From NCBI RefSeq assembly GCF_036320965.1, contig NC_092224.1, positions 102,272,492 to 102,336,491 on the forward strand: 64,000 nt of DNA, written 5' to 3'. Below are positions 1 through 12,028 of the stretch, in pieces (the stretch's first letter is position 1; the number at the start of each line of letters is the position of its first letter). A program made the position numbers and the translations under genes. This stretch comes from Panulirus ornatus. Its lineage: Eukaryota > Arthropoda > Malacostraca > Decapoda > Palinuridae. The notes under the pieces are model-generated. The model ran no database searches. It was given only the letters and a program-made list of their open reading frames with translations, and was not told where the DNA came from.

Positions 1-1725
1 GAGCGGTGGGGCGTGACAGGCTTGAGATTGGCGGAATGCGACAGTCTTGAGAGCGGTTGGGTGCCACAGGCTTGAGAGCAGTGTGATGCGACAGGCTTGA
101 GAGCGGTGGGATGCGACAAGCTTGAGAGCGGTTCGATGCGACTGGCTTGAAAGCGGTGGGATGCGACAGGCTTGAGAGCGGCGGGATGCGACAAGCTTGA
201 GAGCGGTGGGGTGCGACAGGCTTGAGAGCGGCGGGATGTGACAAGCTTGAGAGCCATGGATGCTACAGGCTTGAGAGCGGTGGGGTGCAACAGGCTTGAT
301 AGCGGTGGGGTGCGACAGGATAGAGAGGGGTAGGATGCGACAGGTTTGATATTGGCGGAATGCGACAGCCTTAAGAGCGGTATGGTGCGACAGGCTTGAG
401 AGCGGTGGAATGCGACAGACTTGAGAGCGGTGGAATACGACAGGCTTGAGAGCGGTGGGGTCCGACAAGCATGAGAGCGGTGGGATTCAACAGGCTTGAT
501 AGCGGTGGAGTGCGACAGGATTAAAAGCGGTGGGGCGTGACAGGCTTGAGATTGGCGGAATGCGACAGTCTTGAGAGCGGTGGGAGGCCACAGACTTGAG
601 AGCGGCGGGTTGCGATAAGCTTGAGAGCGGTGGGGCGCGACAGGCTTGAAAGCGGCGGGATGCAACAAGCTTGAGAGCGGTGGGATGCAACAGGATTGAG
701 AGCGGTGGGGTGCGACAGGCTTCAGAGCTGTGGAATGCGACAGGCTTGAGAGCGGTGGGATGCGACAGGCTTGAGAGCGGTAGGATGCGACAGGCTTGAA
801 AGCGGTGGGGTGCGACAGACTTGAGGGCGGCGGGATGCGACAGGCTTGAGAGCGGTGGGATGCAACAGGCTTGAGAGCGGTGGGATGCAACAGGCTTGAT
901 AGCGGTGGGGTGCGACAGGATTAAGAGCGGTGGGGCGTGACAGGCTTGAGATTGGCGGAATGCGACAGTCTTAAGAGCGGTGGGGTGCCACAGGCTTGAG
1001 AGCGGTGTGATGCGACAGGCTTGAGAGCGGTGGGATGCGACAAGCTTGAGAGCGGTTCGATGCGACTGGCTTGAAAGCGGTGGGATGCGACAGGCTTGAG
1101 AGCGGCGGGATGCGACAAGCTTGAGAGCGGTGGGGTGCGACAGGCTTGAGAGCGGCGGGATGTGACAAGCTTGAGAGCCATGGATGCTACAGGCTTGAGA
1201 GCGGTGGGGTGCAACAGGCTTGATAGCGGTGGGGTGCGACAGGATAGAGAGGGGTAGGATGCGACAGGTTTGATATTGGCGGAATGCGACAGCCTTAAGA
1301 GCGGTATGGTGCGACAGGCTTGAGAGCGGTGGAATGCGACAGACTTGAGAGCGGTGGAATACGACAGGCTTGAGAGCGGTGGGGTCCGACAAGCATGAGA
1401 GCGGTGGGATTCAACAGGCTTGATAGCGGTGGAGTGCGACAGGATTAAAAGCGGTGGGGCGTGACAGGCTTGAGATTGGCGGAATGCGACAGTCTTGAGA
1501 GCGGTGGGAGGCCACAGACTTGAGAGCGGCGGGTTGCGATAAGCTTGAGAGCGGTGGGGCGCGACAGGCTTGAAAGCGGCGGGATGCAACAAGCTTGAGA
1601 GCGGTGGGATGCAACAGGATTGAGAGCGGTGGGGTGCGACAGGCTTCAGAGCTGTGGAATGCGACAGGCTTGAGAGCGGTGGGATGCAACAGGCTTGAGA
1701 GCGGTGGGATGCGACAGGCTTGAAA
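1..1725. repeat. 924-bp higher-order duplication inside the 25-bp array
   Basis: About 800 bp starting at position 1 recurs at +924 bp, from 925 to about 1725. Landmark variants repeat at exactly that offset: 'gagccatggatgctac' near 250 and 1175, 'attggcggaatgcgac' near 340 and 1275, and 'ggcttcagagctgtgg' near 718 and 1642. The offset is 37 units minus one base. Similarity fades beyond about 810 and 1735. Confidence 0.85.
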
Positions 1726-4700
1726 GCGGTGGGGTGCGACATGGTTGAGAACGGTGGGGTGTGACAGGCTTGAGAGCGGTTGGATGCGAAAGGCTTGATA
1801 GCGACGGGATGCGACAAGCTTGAGAGCGGTGGGATGCGACAGGCTTGAAAGCGGCGGGATGCAACAAGCTTGAGAGCGGTGGGATGCAACAGGATTGAGA
1901 GCGGTGGGGTGCGACAGGCTTGAGAGCGGAGGAATGCGACAGGCTTGAGAGCGGTGGGATGCGACAGGCTTGAAAGCGGTGGGTTGCAACATGCTTAAGA
2001 GCGGTGGGTTGCGACACGCTTGAGAGCGGTGGGATGCGACAGGCTTGAGAGCGGGGGGATGCGACAGGCTTGAGAGCGGCGGGGTGCGACAGTCTTTAGA
2101 GAGGCTGGATGCGACAAGCTTGAGAGCGGTGGGATGCGACAGGCTTGAGAGCGGTGGGATGCAACAGGCTTGATAGCTGTGGGGTGCGACTGGATAGTGA
2201 GCGGCGTGATGCGACAGGTTTGAGAGCGGTGGGGTGCGACAGCCTTGAGAGCGGTGGGGTCCGACAAGTTTGAGAGCGGTGGTGTGTGACAGGCTTGAGA
2301 GCGATGGGTTGCGACAGGCTTGAGAGCGGTGGGATGCGACAGGCTTGAGAGCGGTGGGATGCAACAGGCTTGATAGCGGTGGGGTACGACAGGATTGAGA
2401 GCGGTCGGGCGTGATAGGCTTGAGATTGTCGGAATGCGACAGTCTTGAGAGCGGTGGGGTGCGACAGGCTTGAGAGCGGTGGGGTGCGACAGGTTTGAGG
2501 AGCGGTAGTGTGCCACAGGCTTGAGAGCGGTGGGATGCCACAGGCTTGAGAGCAGTGGAGTGCGACAGGCTTGAGAGCGTTGGGATGCGACTGTCTAAAG
2601 AGCGGTGGAATGTGACAGGCTTGAGAGAGGCGGGATACGACAAGCTTGAGAGCTTTGTGGTGCGACAGGCTTGAGAGCGGTGGGGTGCGACAGGCTTGAG
2701 AGCGGTGGGATGCGAAATGCTTGAGAGCGGCGGGATGCGTCAAGCTTGAGAGCGGTGGAGTGCAACAGGCTTGATAGCGGTGGGGGACGACAAGCTTTAG
2801 AACGGTGGATGCGACAGGCTCTTAGAAACAGAGGGGCACATCAGGCTTGAAGGGGGGGGAGGTGGGCGGTGGGATGCGACAGGCTTGAGAGCGGTGGGGT
2901 GTGACAGGCTTGAGAGCTGTGGGGTGCGACATGCTTGAGCGAGGTGGGATACGACAGGTTTAAGAGCGGTGGGGTGCGACAGGCTTGAGAGCGGTGGGAT
3001 GCGACAGGATTGAGAGCGGTAGGGTGCGACAGGCTTGAGAGCTGTGGGATGCGACAGGCTTGAAAGCGATGGGATGCGACAAGCTTGAGATTGGCGAATG
3101 CGACAGACTTTAAAACAGAGGGGCGCAACAGGCTTGATAGCGGTGGGGTGCGACAGGCTTGAGAGCGGTGGGGTGTGACAGGCTTAAGAGTTGTAGGGTA
3201 CGACATGCTTGAGAGCGGTGGGATACGACAGGTTTGAGAGCGGTGGGGTGCGACAGGCTTGAAAGCGTTGGGGTGCTACAAGGTCGAGAGCGGTGGGATG
3301 CGACAGGTTTGAGAGCGGCTGGATGCGACAAGCTTGAGAGCGGTGGGGTGCAACAGTCTTGAGAGCGGTGGGGTGCCACAGGTTTGAGAGCGGTGTGGTG
3401 TGACAGGCTTGCGAGCTGTGGGATGTGACAGGTTTGAGAGTGGTGTGATTCGACAAGCTTGAGAGCGGTGGGGTGCGACAGGTTTGAGAGCGGTGGGGTG
3501 CGACAGGTTTGAGAGTGGTGTGGTGTGACAGGCTTGAGAGCTGTGGGATGCGACAGGCTTGAGAGCGGTGGGATGCGACAGGCTTGAGAGCGGTGGGATG
3601 CGACAGGTTTGAGAGCGGCTGGATGCGACAAGCTTGAGAGCGGTGTAATGCGACAGGCTTGAAAGCGGCGGGGTGCGACAAGCTTGAGATTGGCGGATGC
3701 GACAGGCTTTAGAACCGATGAGCGCAACAGGATTGATAACGGTGGTGTGCGACAGGCTTGAGAGCGGTGGGATGCGACAGGCTTGAGAGCGGTGGGGTGT
3801 GACAGGCTTGAGAGATGTGGTGTGTGACATGCTTGAGAGCTATGGGGTGCGACAGGCTTGAGAGCGGTGGCATGCGACAAGCTTGAGTGTGGTAGGGTGC
3901 GACAGGCTTGAGAGCGGTGGGATGCGACAGGCTTGAGAGCGGTGGGGTGCGAGAAGCTTGAGATTGGCGGATGGGACAGTCTTCAGAGAAGAGTGGGCGC
4001 AACATGCTTGATAGCGGTGTTGTGGGACAGGATTGAGAGCGGCGGTGTGCGACAGGCTTGAGATTGGCAGAATGCGACAGGCTTGAGAGAGGTTGGGTGT
4101 GACAGGCTTGAGAGCGGTGGGGTGCGACTGGTTTGAAAGCAATGGGGTGCCACAGGCTTGAGAGCGGTGGGATGCGATATGCTTGAGAGCGGTGGGATGC
4201 GGTAAGCTTAAGAGCGGTGGGATGCGACTGTCTTGAGAGCGGTGGGGTGCGACAGGTTTGAGAGCGGTGGGATGCGACAGGCTTGAGAGCGGCAGGATAC
4301 GACAAACGTGAGAGCGGTGGGGTGTGACAGGCTTGAGAGCGTTGGGATGCGACAGGCTTGAGAGTGGCGGTATGCAACTAGCTTGAGAGCGGTGGGATGC
4401 GACATGCTTGAGAGCGGTGGGATGCGACAGGCTTGAGATTGGCGGAATGCGACAGTCTTGAGAGCGGTGGGGTGCGACAGGCTTGAGAGCGGTGTGATGC
4501 GACAGGCTTGAGAGCGGTGGGATGCGACAGCCTTGAGAGCGGTGGGGTGCTACAGTCTTGAGAGCGGAGGGGTGCGACAGACTTGAGAGCGTGGGATGCG
4601 ACAGGCTTGAGAGCGGTGGGGTGGGACAGTCTTAAGAGCAGTGGGATCCGACAAGCTTGAGAGCTGTGGAGTGCGACAGGCTTAAGAGCAGTGGAGTGTG

Positions 4701-4750
4701 ACAAGCTTGAGAGCGGTGGGGTGCGACATGCTTAAGAGCGGTGGGGTGCG

Positions 4751-5041
4751 ACAAGCTTGAGAGCGGTGGTTTGGGACAGGCTCGAGAGCCGTGGGGTGCG
4801 ACAGACTTGAGAGCCGTTGGGTGTGACAGGCTTGATAGCGGTGGGGAGCGACAGGATTGAGAGCGGTGGTGTACGACTGGCTTGAAATTGGTGGAATGCG
4901 ACAGGCTTAAGAGCGGTGGGGTCCGACAAGCTTGAGAGCGGTGGTTTGGGACAGGCTCGAGAGCCGTGGGGTGCGACAGACTTGAGAGCCGTTGGGTGTG
5001 ACAGGCTTGATAGCGGTGGGGAGCGACAGGATTGAGAGCGG
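4751..5041. repeat. 175-bp local duplication within the satellite
   Basis: The run of variants 'ggtttgggacaggctcgag', 'gagccgttgggtgtgac' and 'gtggggagcgacagg' at about 4761-4862 recurs at 4936-5041. The offset is 175 bp, exactly seven 25-bp units. Confidence 0.85.
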
Positions 5042-5641
5042 TGGGATGCGACCGGCTTGAGATTGGTGGAATGTGAGTCTTGAGAGCGGTGGGGTACGAC
5101 AAGCTTGAGAGCGGTGGGATGCAGTACGCTTGAGGCTGGCGGAAGCGACAGTCTTCAAAGCAGAGGGGCGCAATAGGCTTGATTGCGGTGTTGTGCTTCA
5201 GGATTTAGAGCGGTTGTGTGCGACAGGCTTGAGATTAGCAGAATCCGGAAGGCTTTAGAGCGGTGGGGCCCGACAAGTTTAAGAGCGGTAGGTTGCGACA
5301 GGCTTGAGAGCGGCGGGATGCGACAGGCTTGAGAGCAGTTGGATGCGGCAGGCTTGAGAGTGATGGGTGCGAGAAGCTTGATAACGGTAGGGTGCGACAG
5401 GCTTGTGAGCGGTGAGGCGCGACAGGCTTGAGAGCGATGGGGTGCAACAAGCTTGAGAGCGGTGGGGTGCGACATGATTGAGAGCGGTGAGGTACGAAAG
5501 GCTTGAGAGCGGTTGGGTGGAACAGGCTTTAGAGCGGCGGGGTGCGACAGGCTTGGCATACCGGCTGTTTGAAATATGAAAATCAGACTGACTCTCGGAA
5601 TGGACTTAACCCATCATGTTGACGACTCAGGACGGATACAG

Positions 5642-5905
5642 ACAAAATGGAACAACAGACAACAGACAGCGTGAAACAACACACAACAGACAATATGGAA
5701 CAACAGAAGACAGACAACGTTAAACAACGCACAACACAATATGGAACAACAGACGGCAGACAATAGACAACTTGGGATAAAACACAACGGACAACATGGA
5801 ACAACAGACAGCGTGGAACGACACGGAACAGACAATATGGAACGACAGGCGACAGAGAACAGACAACATGGAGCAACAGATGATAGACAACAGACAATAT
5901 GAGAA
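5642..5905. repeat. Degenerate ACAACAGACAATATGGA repeat block
   Basis: Seven starts of 'acaa(a/t/c)atgga' at about 5642, 5690, 5736, 5791, 5832, 5863 and 5894 are spaced 31-55 bp apart, with smaller 'acaacaga' repeats between them. It directly follows the 25-bp array after about 90 bp of other sequence. It looks like an irregular minisatellite; the open minus frames over it are low-complexity Cys/Val/Leu strings. Confidence 0.75.
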
Positions 5906-5916
5906 CGGATAGAATT

Positions 5917-6283
5917 CTAAACTGAAAATAGGATCAATGAATGTATCGACACTGGAAGTTAAAGGAAATGGCGTTGATGATACTGAGGGGACAGCAGGAC
6001 ATTTTAGTGGTGTACAGATATATGTGAAAGGAAGAAAACACTCCATGATCATCAAATTATATTTAAAGGAAAGAAGAATACTCCATGGAGGGAGGTTAAC
6101 ATGAGCTCCGAACTTACTAAAAGCAAAAGCTTTAAAACTTGGTAATGACAGAGTAAACGTAAAAGTTTATGGTCCATAAGGATACAGAAGAGAAGAAAAT
6201 AGATTTCTATAACTTACAAGAACTGTAGGAAGGGGAGGAATGACCATGATGGTGGGTGACCTAAATAGATGTGGTGTAGGGGT

Positions 6284-6351
<68 letters not shown>

Positions 6352-8195
6352 CAATTCCTGGAGTTTTGTCACTGGAAAAATAGATATTGAAAGCGAAAAG
6401 TTTATCGATTAATAGAAATCATGATTTCATTCTTTTTTATCTAGACAAGCTCACAAATGGACAAGGTCTGGATGGATTAGAAATATGAACAGGTACACGG
6501 ATCAGTCGTTGATAACTTTGATTCAATCCAGTGATGGGACGTAGAAGCATGGAACGAGAATCATTCCATATGAGTCTAATGGATAGATATTACGGGCTAA
6601 TTGTTAAAAAATTTCAGTGAGTGAGCCATGAAGCATGAACTATATAATACTAAAATGCTGATATGTTCTTGGAATAAAAACGACACAGGTGCAGACTCAG
6701 GAAAATATCAACTTTCCGCAGAATGAAATGTAGAGACAATGGGAGTATTTCAAAGATGAATTGATTACTATCATGGAAGAATAAGTACAAGTTAACGTAC
6801 TTATTGTACTAATAAGGAAAAGGAAGCTGTAGGTTGGAAAAATAGTTCAGATTATAGTTGAAAATAACACCATAGACACGGAATATCAATAGCTAAAACT
6901 CAAACCGAATGAGTAAAGAAAGAAGCAAAATTATGATTATGGATGAGGCTGGAAAAAGTTATGATGAAGGAAAATGAGGATGAAATCAAAGCTATTGCTA
7001 TTCTGGATTTTTTCGGGGAAACGAATGAAGAAATATTTGAAGAAAGTAAAGAATATAGAACTTGATATTAGTGCAGAGGAGGTCGTGGGAGTAGTAAATA
7101 AAATCAAAAATGGCGAATCAGCCTGTAGTGATATCATAACGTAGTTCAATAAGGCTGGGGGAATAGAGTTTACCAAGGTAGGGTTCAACACAACGCATGC
7201 TGAAAGATAGATGGATGACGCTAGACATGGTCCAAAGCTATAATTTGTCCCATACACAAAAGAGGAAACCAACAAAATTATTAGAATATAGATTAAGAAG
7301 CTTGGAAAGTGGCAATATGTTTTCTGCCAAATAAAGAGACTGGCGTAATATTTACCATGAAAATGACGATTTGAAAATCATGAAAATGGAATATTGTGCC
7401 GCAGGTTGTATTTTTAGGCTTCCAAAAGCTTTTGATCGTAAGTCAGGTTATCGAGAAAACGCTAAGAAATCCATGCGATGGCATACATGGGGATCTGCTG
7501 TCAAGAGCTCGTGGCACCCTTGGGAAAGTATAGGGAAATCTGATCGAGGTGGAGATAATAGGTTTTATGAATAGCGTGAGTGAGGCAAGGTGGCATTAGA
7601 TAGATGGCAGCATAGCCTGAGATGAGAATGAAGCAGAATATTGAAATCTGTAAATTGATGACAGTAAGTAGAGAGGAAAATGATTGTGAGTCATGGATAG
7701 ATGGAGAAAAACTAACGTTAAAGACTTCTGATTCATTAACGATGGAATAATGTAGAGATGTCAACACTAAAGTGGGAAAGCTTACGGTAGAACTAAATGA
7801 AGTCTATCCGCTAACAAAACATAGAAATGTTCTCAGGATGGTTAAAGATCTATACCATAACAATTGGACCTGTTCTCTGTTACGCTCAGAAGCATGGAAG
7901 TTAACATATATGACGAGCATCAACATACAAAAAGCAGAAATGAGAATGATGTGTTTAAAGTTTGTACAGACAGAATTCATGATGTCCATATTCAGAATGT
8001 GCTGGGTGTGATCGTGCGAGATAACTGAGACGCATCAAGGGAAAAGAATCAGGAGACTTGTTGAGCAAGTTATGGCAATGGACTCTATTTGGTACTCGAT
8101 CTATAGGAAAGCCAAGAATACCCTGGGGAACTAATATTGAGCGGGCACTTTCAGAATGAAGAATGATACTGTAGGAAGTGGAACAGAATGAACCG
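5917..8195 (+). mobile_element. Fossil RTE-type LINE (endonuclease plus reverse transcriptase), heavily decayed
   Basis: The landmarks of an EN-RT non-LTR element appear in order on the + strand, in several frames. An endonuclease start reading KIGSMNVSTL lies near 5920, and a GDLN-type box (catalytic Asp/Asn of APE endonucleases) near 6252. An RT N-terminal block reading EEVVGVVNKIKNGES lies near 7085, and KAFDRKSG (motif A region) near 7425. A thumb block reading SEAWKLTYMTSINIQKAEMR lies at about 7890-7945, and GKPRIPW, resembling the C-terminal GRPxxRW box, at about 8105. Stops and frameshifts are everywhere. A (GA)n tract interrupts the endonuclease. It is a different and much older family than LINE-R. 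I see the motifs; the clade assignment is inference. Confidence 0.62.
6285..6347. repeat. (GA)n microsatellite
   Basis: About 31 uninterrupted GA units lie inside the fossil LINE, just after its GDLN box. Confidence 0.99.
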
Positions 8196-8274
8196 CACAC
8201 CAACTAAAATAAGATGAGGCACAGTCACCCAGAGATAACACTACCAGGAGGACAATGAGGAGGCAACCATCATC

Positions 8275-9480
8275 AAAATGCATTACTTTCTATTTGTCTA
8301 CAGTGAAATCCAATTGCCAGAGGATCAACTTGTCTAAATTTCTGTGAACAACTAACTAGTCTTCCTCCTGTGTTGGACCTGTTTATCCTAATTTCGTGTC
8401 TTTGGCAAATTTTCTGATTGTACTGGTAGATCACGCCTCCAGAGCATTGAAGAGTTGAGAAGTATGGGGCCTGGAGTTGAATCTTGTGGTACCCCAACTT
8501 ATCACGCTGAGCCAGTCCAGTTTGTAAGTTAATCCTCGATCCACACATATGCTTGCTTTCAGATGCATGAGATTTAGTTTAATCTAACAATAAATTCTGT
8601 GGCACTTTATCAACAGCTGTTTGAAGGTCAATGTGTACCAAATATGATGATATTCTTGAATCTAATGATTTAGTGTGTTATTAAGGTAATACTCTAACTT
8701 TGTCAAACATGATCTTTCATAATGAATCTCGTGTTGATTTCAGTTTTCATTTACGTTCCAAAAATCTCACGACATCATCTCTGATGATTTTTCTGAAATT
8801 CAACCTGAAACCGAAATGATAATTAACATTTGATGTTTTGGGCTCATTTTGATTCTCCTTATTTTCCGGAAATCATACAACCAGTCATTTGATCGTACTA
8901 CAGCAATTTGTTGGATGAGTTACTAATCAGGAATGTATTTTCGGCTTCCTTTTGTCAACATGCCAAGAGACTTCATCAGTAGCCGTAGATTGATTTGGAT
9001 GAGTCTTTTATAAGTACTGAAATACATTATAGCTATGAATGCCGTGTATAAAATTTTCCATTATATGTCCCAGAAACTACTCACTATGACTCATTTATTT
9101 GTAAATTTCTCGACAGTGAATAGTGAATCAAAGAAATTAGTTTAGCAAGAACGATATCCTTGTTACCGATCATAAATTGCCATTATTCTTAGATAACGTG
9201 TCTATATTATCTCATATAGTTTTCTTGCTTCTTATATGTAAACATTCGTTAGGCTTCTTGGCATCATAAGACATTTTCTTATTTTTTTATTTTTCGTTTC
9301 TAACTGTTCATTCTACAATCTATTTGTAATCTTATATATTCCTTGGTTCTGTGGGTTGTCACGCATCTCACATTTCTATATATATTTTTTACGAGTAATC
9401 AAACCCTTTATTTCTTTCCTCATCCAGATCAGAATCCCTTTATTCTTTCCATTTTTGGAAGGTAATTTCTGAAGAATAGG
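8275..9480 (-). mobile_element. Fossil CR1-type LINE reverse transcriptase
   Basis: Read on the minus strand, RT landmarks appear in the right order. IIRDDVVRFLERK lies near 8780, motif A reading YLVHIDLQTAVDKVPQNLLL at about 8580-8640 (family form YLDFQKAFDKVPHKRLL), and motif B reading GVPQDSTPGPILL at about 8462-8500 (family form [13 protein letters not shown]). The A-to-B distance is shorter than usual, so there is an internal deletion. No FADD box is left below 8275, where the + strand RTE fossil ends. From 8830 to 9480 the minus strand reads Lys-rich text that could be the linker between endonuclease and RT, but that part is weak. Confidence 0.6.
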
Positions 9481-9920
9481 TAAATATTACTAATATCCGA
9501 ACATGTCTTTTTGAACTATGCTTATCTAAGATCTGGTGTCGTTATGTTGCTTCCTTTAACACTGTAGAGGCAATGTACAGTAAGTCTGATGATGTTAGTT
9601 AGTCATTGTTACATAACCTTTCATCAACCACGCGGCAGCGTACACTGTGGTCCTTATCTGTAGTGAAGATTATTTTCAGTTATATGTTGTTACCTTGCGT
9701 TGGTCATGAATCCTATGATTTTAAGAGAAAGTCTTTTCTTAACCAATTAATCTGCTTTCCCTTAGTCATATGCTAGTCATGAAGCCCTAGTTAAAGCTAG
9801 AACTCTTAACACTTAAACTGCAATAAACGTAAGTGTAGACAAGTGCAGCGCACGTCAAAAAACAGCAATTTTTCCCGCCATTACTTAAGTTGCCCGCCCC
9901 CGGGGAGCGCCAGTGAGTCA
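9481..9920. other. Unassigned AT-rich stretch
   Basis: I see no open frame of note, repeat or element homology here, up to the start of LINE-R copy A. Confidence 0.5.
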
Positions 9921-11718
9921 TGCATGTGGCATGAGAAAGGTGGGAGATGGGTAGATTAGAAAGGGTAGTGAGTGTTGGGATGAAGAAGTAAAGTTGTCAG
10001 TGGGAGAGAAAAGAGAAGCGTTTGGACGTTACTTACAAAGGAGTGCAAATGACTGGGAGATGTATAAAAGAAAGCGGCAGGAGGTCAAGAGGAAGGTGCA
10101 AGGGTTGAAAAAGAGGGCAAATGAGAGCTAGGGTGAGAGAGTATCATTAGAGATAATAAAAAAATGCTTTGAGCGGAGGTAAATAACGTGAGTATCATCG
10201 ATGAAGGGGGCAAGGGGGGAAGAAATAACAGGGAGTGATGAAGTGAAAAGGAACTGGAATGAGTATTTTGAATGTTTGTTGAATGTGTTTCATGATGAAG
10301 TTGCAGATGTAGGGTGTTTCGGTCGAGATGGTGTGCGAAGTGAGAGGGGTCAGGGAGAATGGTTTGGTTAGTAGAGAAGAGGGAGTGAAAGCTTTGCGGA
10401 AGATATCTGGCGAGGCAAAGGGTCTGGATGGCATTGCAGTAGAATTTTTTAAGAAAGGGTGTGTCTGTTGTTGATTGGTTGCTAAGGATAGTCATTGTAT
10501 GTATGGATCATGGTGAGGTGTATGAGGATTGGCGGAATGCATGCATGGTGCCATTGTACAAAGGCAAAGGGGATAAAGCTGAGTGTTCAAAATACAGAGG
10601 CATAAGTATGTTGAGTATTCTGGGAAATTATATGGGAGGGTATTGATTGAGAGGGTGAAGGCATGTACAGAGTGTCAGATTAGGGAGGAGCAGTGTGGTT
10701 TTAGAAGTGGTAGAGAATGTGTGGATCAGGTGAAATACTTAGAAAAACAGATGACTTTGTATGTAGCATTTATGGATCTGGAGAAAACATATGATAAGAT
10801 TGATACGGATGCTTTGTGGGAAGTCTTAAGAGTATATGATGTGGGAGGTAAGTTGCTAGAAGCAGTGAAAAGTTTTTACAAAGGATGTAAGGTATGTGTA
10901 CGAGCAGGAAGAGAGGAGAGTGATTGGATCCCAGTGAAGGTCGGTTTGCGGCAGGGGTGCGTGATGTCTCCATGGTTGATTGATTTGTTTATGGATGGAG
11001 TGATTAGGGAGGTGAAAGCAAGAGCTTTGGAGAGAAGGTCGAGTATGCAGCCTGTTGTGGATGAGAGGGCCTGGGAAGTGAGATGTTGCTTGCTGATTAT
11101 ACAGCTCTGGTGGCTGATTCGAGTGAAAAACTGCAGAAGCTGGTGACTGAATTTGGAGAAGTGTGTGAAATGAGAAAGTTGAGAATAGATGTGAATAAGT
11201 TTATCAGGTTATCAGGTTATCAAGGTTATTAGGTTCATTAGGATTGAAGGACAAATCAACTGGGATGCAAGTTTGAATGGAGAAAAAGTGGAAGAAGTGA
11301 AGTGTTTTAGATATCTGGGAGTGGACTTGGCAGTGAATGGAACCATGGAAGCGGAAGTGAGTCACAGGGTAGGGGAGGGGGCGAAGGTTTTGGGAGCAGT
11401 GAAGAATGTGTGGGAGAAAACGTTATCTTGGAAAGCAAAAATGGGTATGTTTGAAGGAATAGTGGCTCCAACAGTGTTATATGGTTGCAGGACATGGGCT
11501 CCAGATAGGGTTGTGCGGAGGAGGAGGGATGTATTGGAAATGAGATGTTTGAGGACAATATGTGGTGTGAGGTGGTTGGATCGAGTAAACAATGAAAGGG
11601 TAAGAGAGATGTGTGGTAATAAAAACAGTGTGGTTGAGAGAGCAGAAGAGGGTGTGCTGAAATGGTTTGGACATATGGAGAAAATGAGTGAGGAAAGATT
11701 GATAAAGAGGATATATTT
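9921..11718 (+). mobile_element. LINE-R copy A, 5'- and 3'-truncated, diverged
   Basis: This copy covers the linker after the endonuclease, the whole RT and most of the C-terminal region of LINE-R. Recognisable blocks are CRNACMVPLYKGKGDK-like text near 10535, QCGFRSGRECVDQ near 10690, motif A AFMDLEKTYDKID near 10765, motif B GLRQGCVMSPW near 10945, RYLGVDLAV near 11310 and the thumb block EMRCLRTICGVRW near 11535. The FADD box region is damaged (LLIIQLWW near 11090), and a short 'atcaggtt' duplication lies near 11205. The longest clean segments are 187 and 155 codons. It ends abruptly after KRIY and is replaced by an inverted piece of the same family. Compared with copies B, F, H and N it is clearly older. 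Confidence 0.88.
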
Positions 11719-12028
11719 ACATCTCACACACATCCTTTAAACACCTGATCCACGCATCCTCTACCACTTTTGAAACCACATTGTTCCTCCCAAATCTGAT
11801 GCTCTGTGCATGTCTTCACCCTCTCAAATCACTACTCTACCATTCAACTTACCAGGTACACTCAACGAACTTATAACTCCATAGGTTGAATACTCACCTT
11901 TATCCTCCTTGCCTTCATACAGTGGCAGTATACAGGCATTCCGTTAATCTTCAGGCACCTCACCATGATCCATACATACAATGAAAATCTTAACTAACCA
12001 ATCATCAACTGTCACTCCTTTCTTTTTA
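11719..12028 (-). mobile_element. Inverted LINE-R fragment A' (RT fingers and palm start)
   Basis: On the minus strand this matches the stretch of LINE-R from the 'KKGG..VDWLVRLF' region through PED..NAC and NYRGISLLS to the GRGCVDQVF block. It sits directly against the 3' break of copy A, giving two pieces of one family in opposite orientation. Several frameshifts are present. Confidence 0.82.

Larger units (their letters stand above)
1..5555. repeat. 25-bp tandem satellite array, about 220 units
   Basis: The consensus unit on the + strand is gacaggcttgagagcggtggg followed by atgc or gtgc, 25 bp in all, and it runs unbroken from the window edge to about 5554, so the left end is not seen. 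Units differ at one to four positions, usually g/a changes in the 'gggatgc' part. Because 25 is not a multiple of 3 and the minus-strand unit has no stop at any phase, all three minus frames stay open for hundreds of codons. The resulting Ser/His/Pro-rich 25-residue protein period is an arithmetic by-product, not evidence of a gene. A variant unit with 'agaggggcgcaaca' recurs near 2830, 3115, 3715, 3985 and 5165. Confidence 0.97.

Noticed and set aside
1..5555. Short regular repeats suggesting a CRISPR array
   Set aside because: Units are directly contiguous with no unique spacers, and the window has eukaryotic repeat content and no cas genes.
487..5559. Long minus-strand open frames over the 25-bp satellite (up to 410 codons)
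   Set aside because: The 25-bp unit has no minus-strand stop at any phase, so all three frames are open automatically. The proteins are 25-residue periodic and have no start context or domain.
11719..12028. Twin-priming inversion as explanation for A/A'
   Set aside because: Twin priming keeps the element's 3' tail and inverts the 5' part; here both pieces lack a tail.
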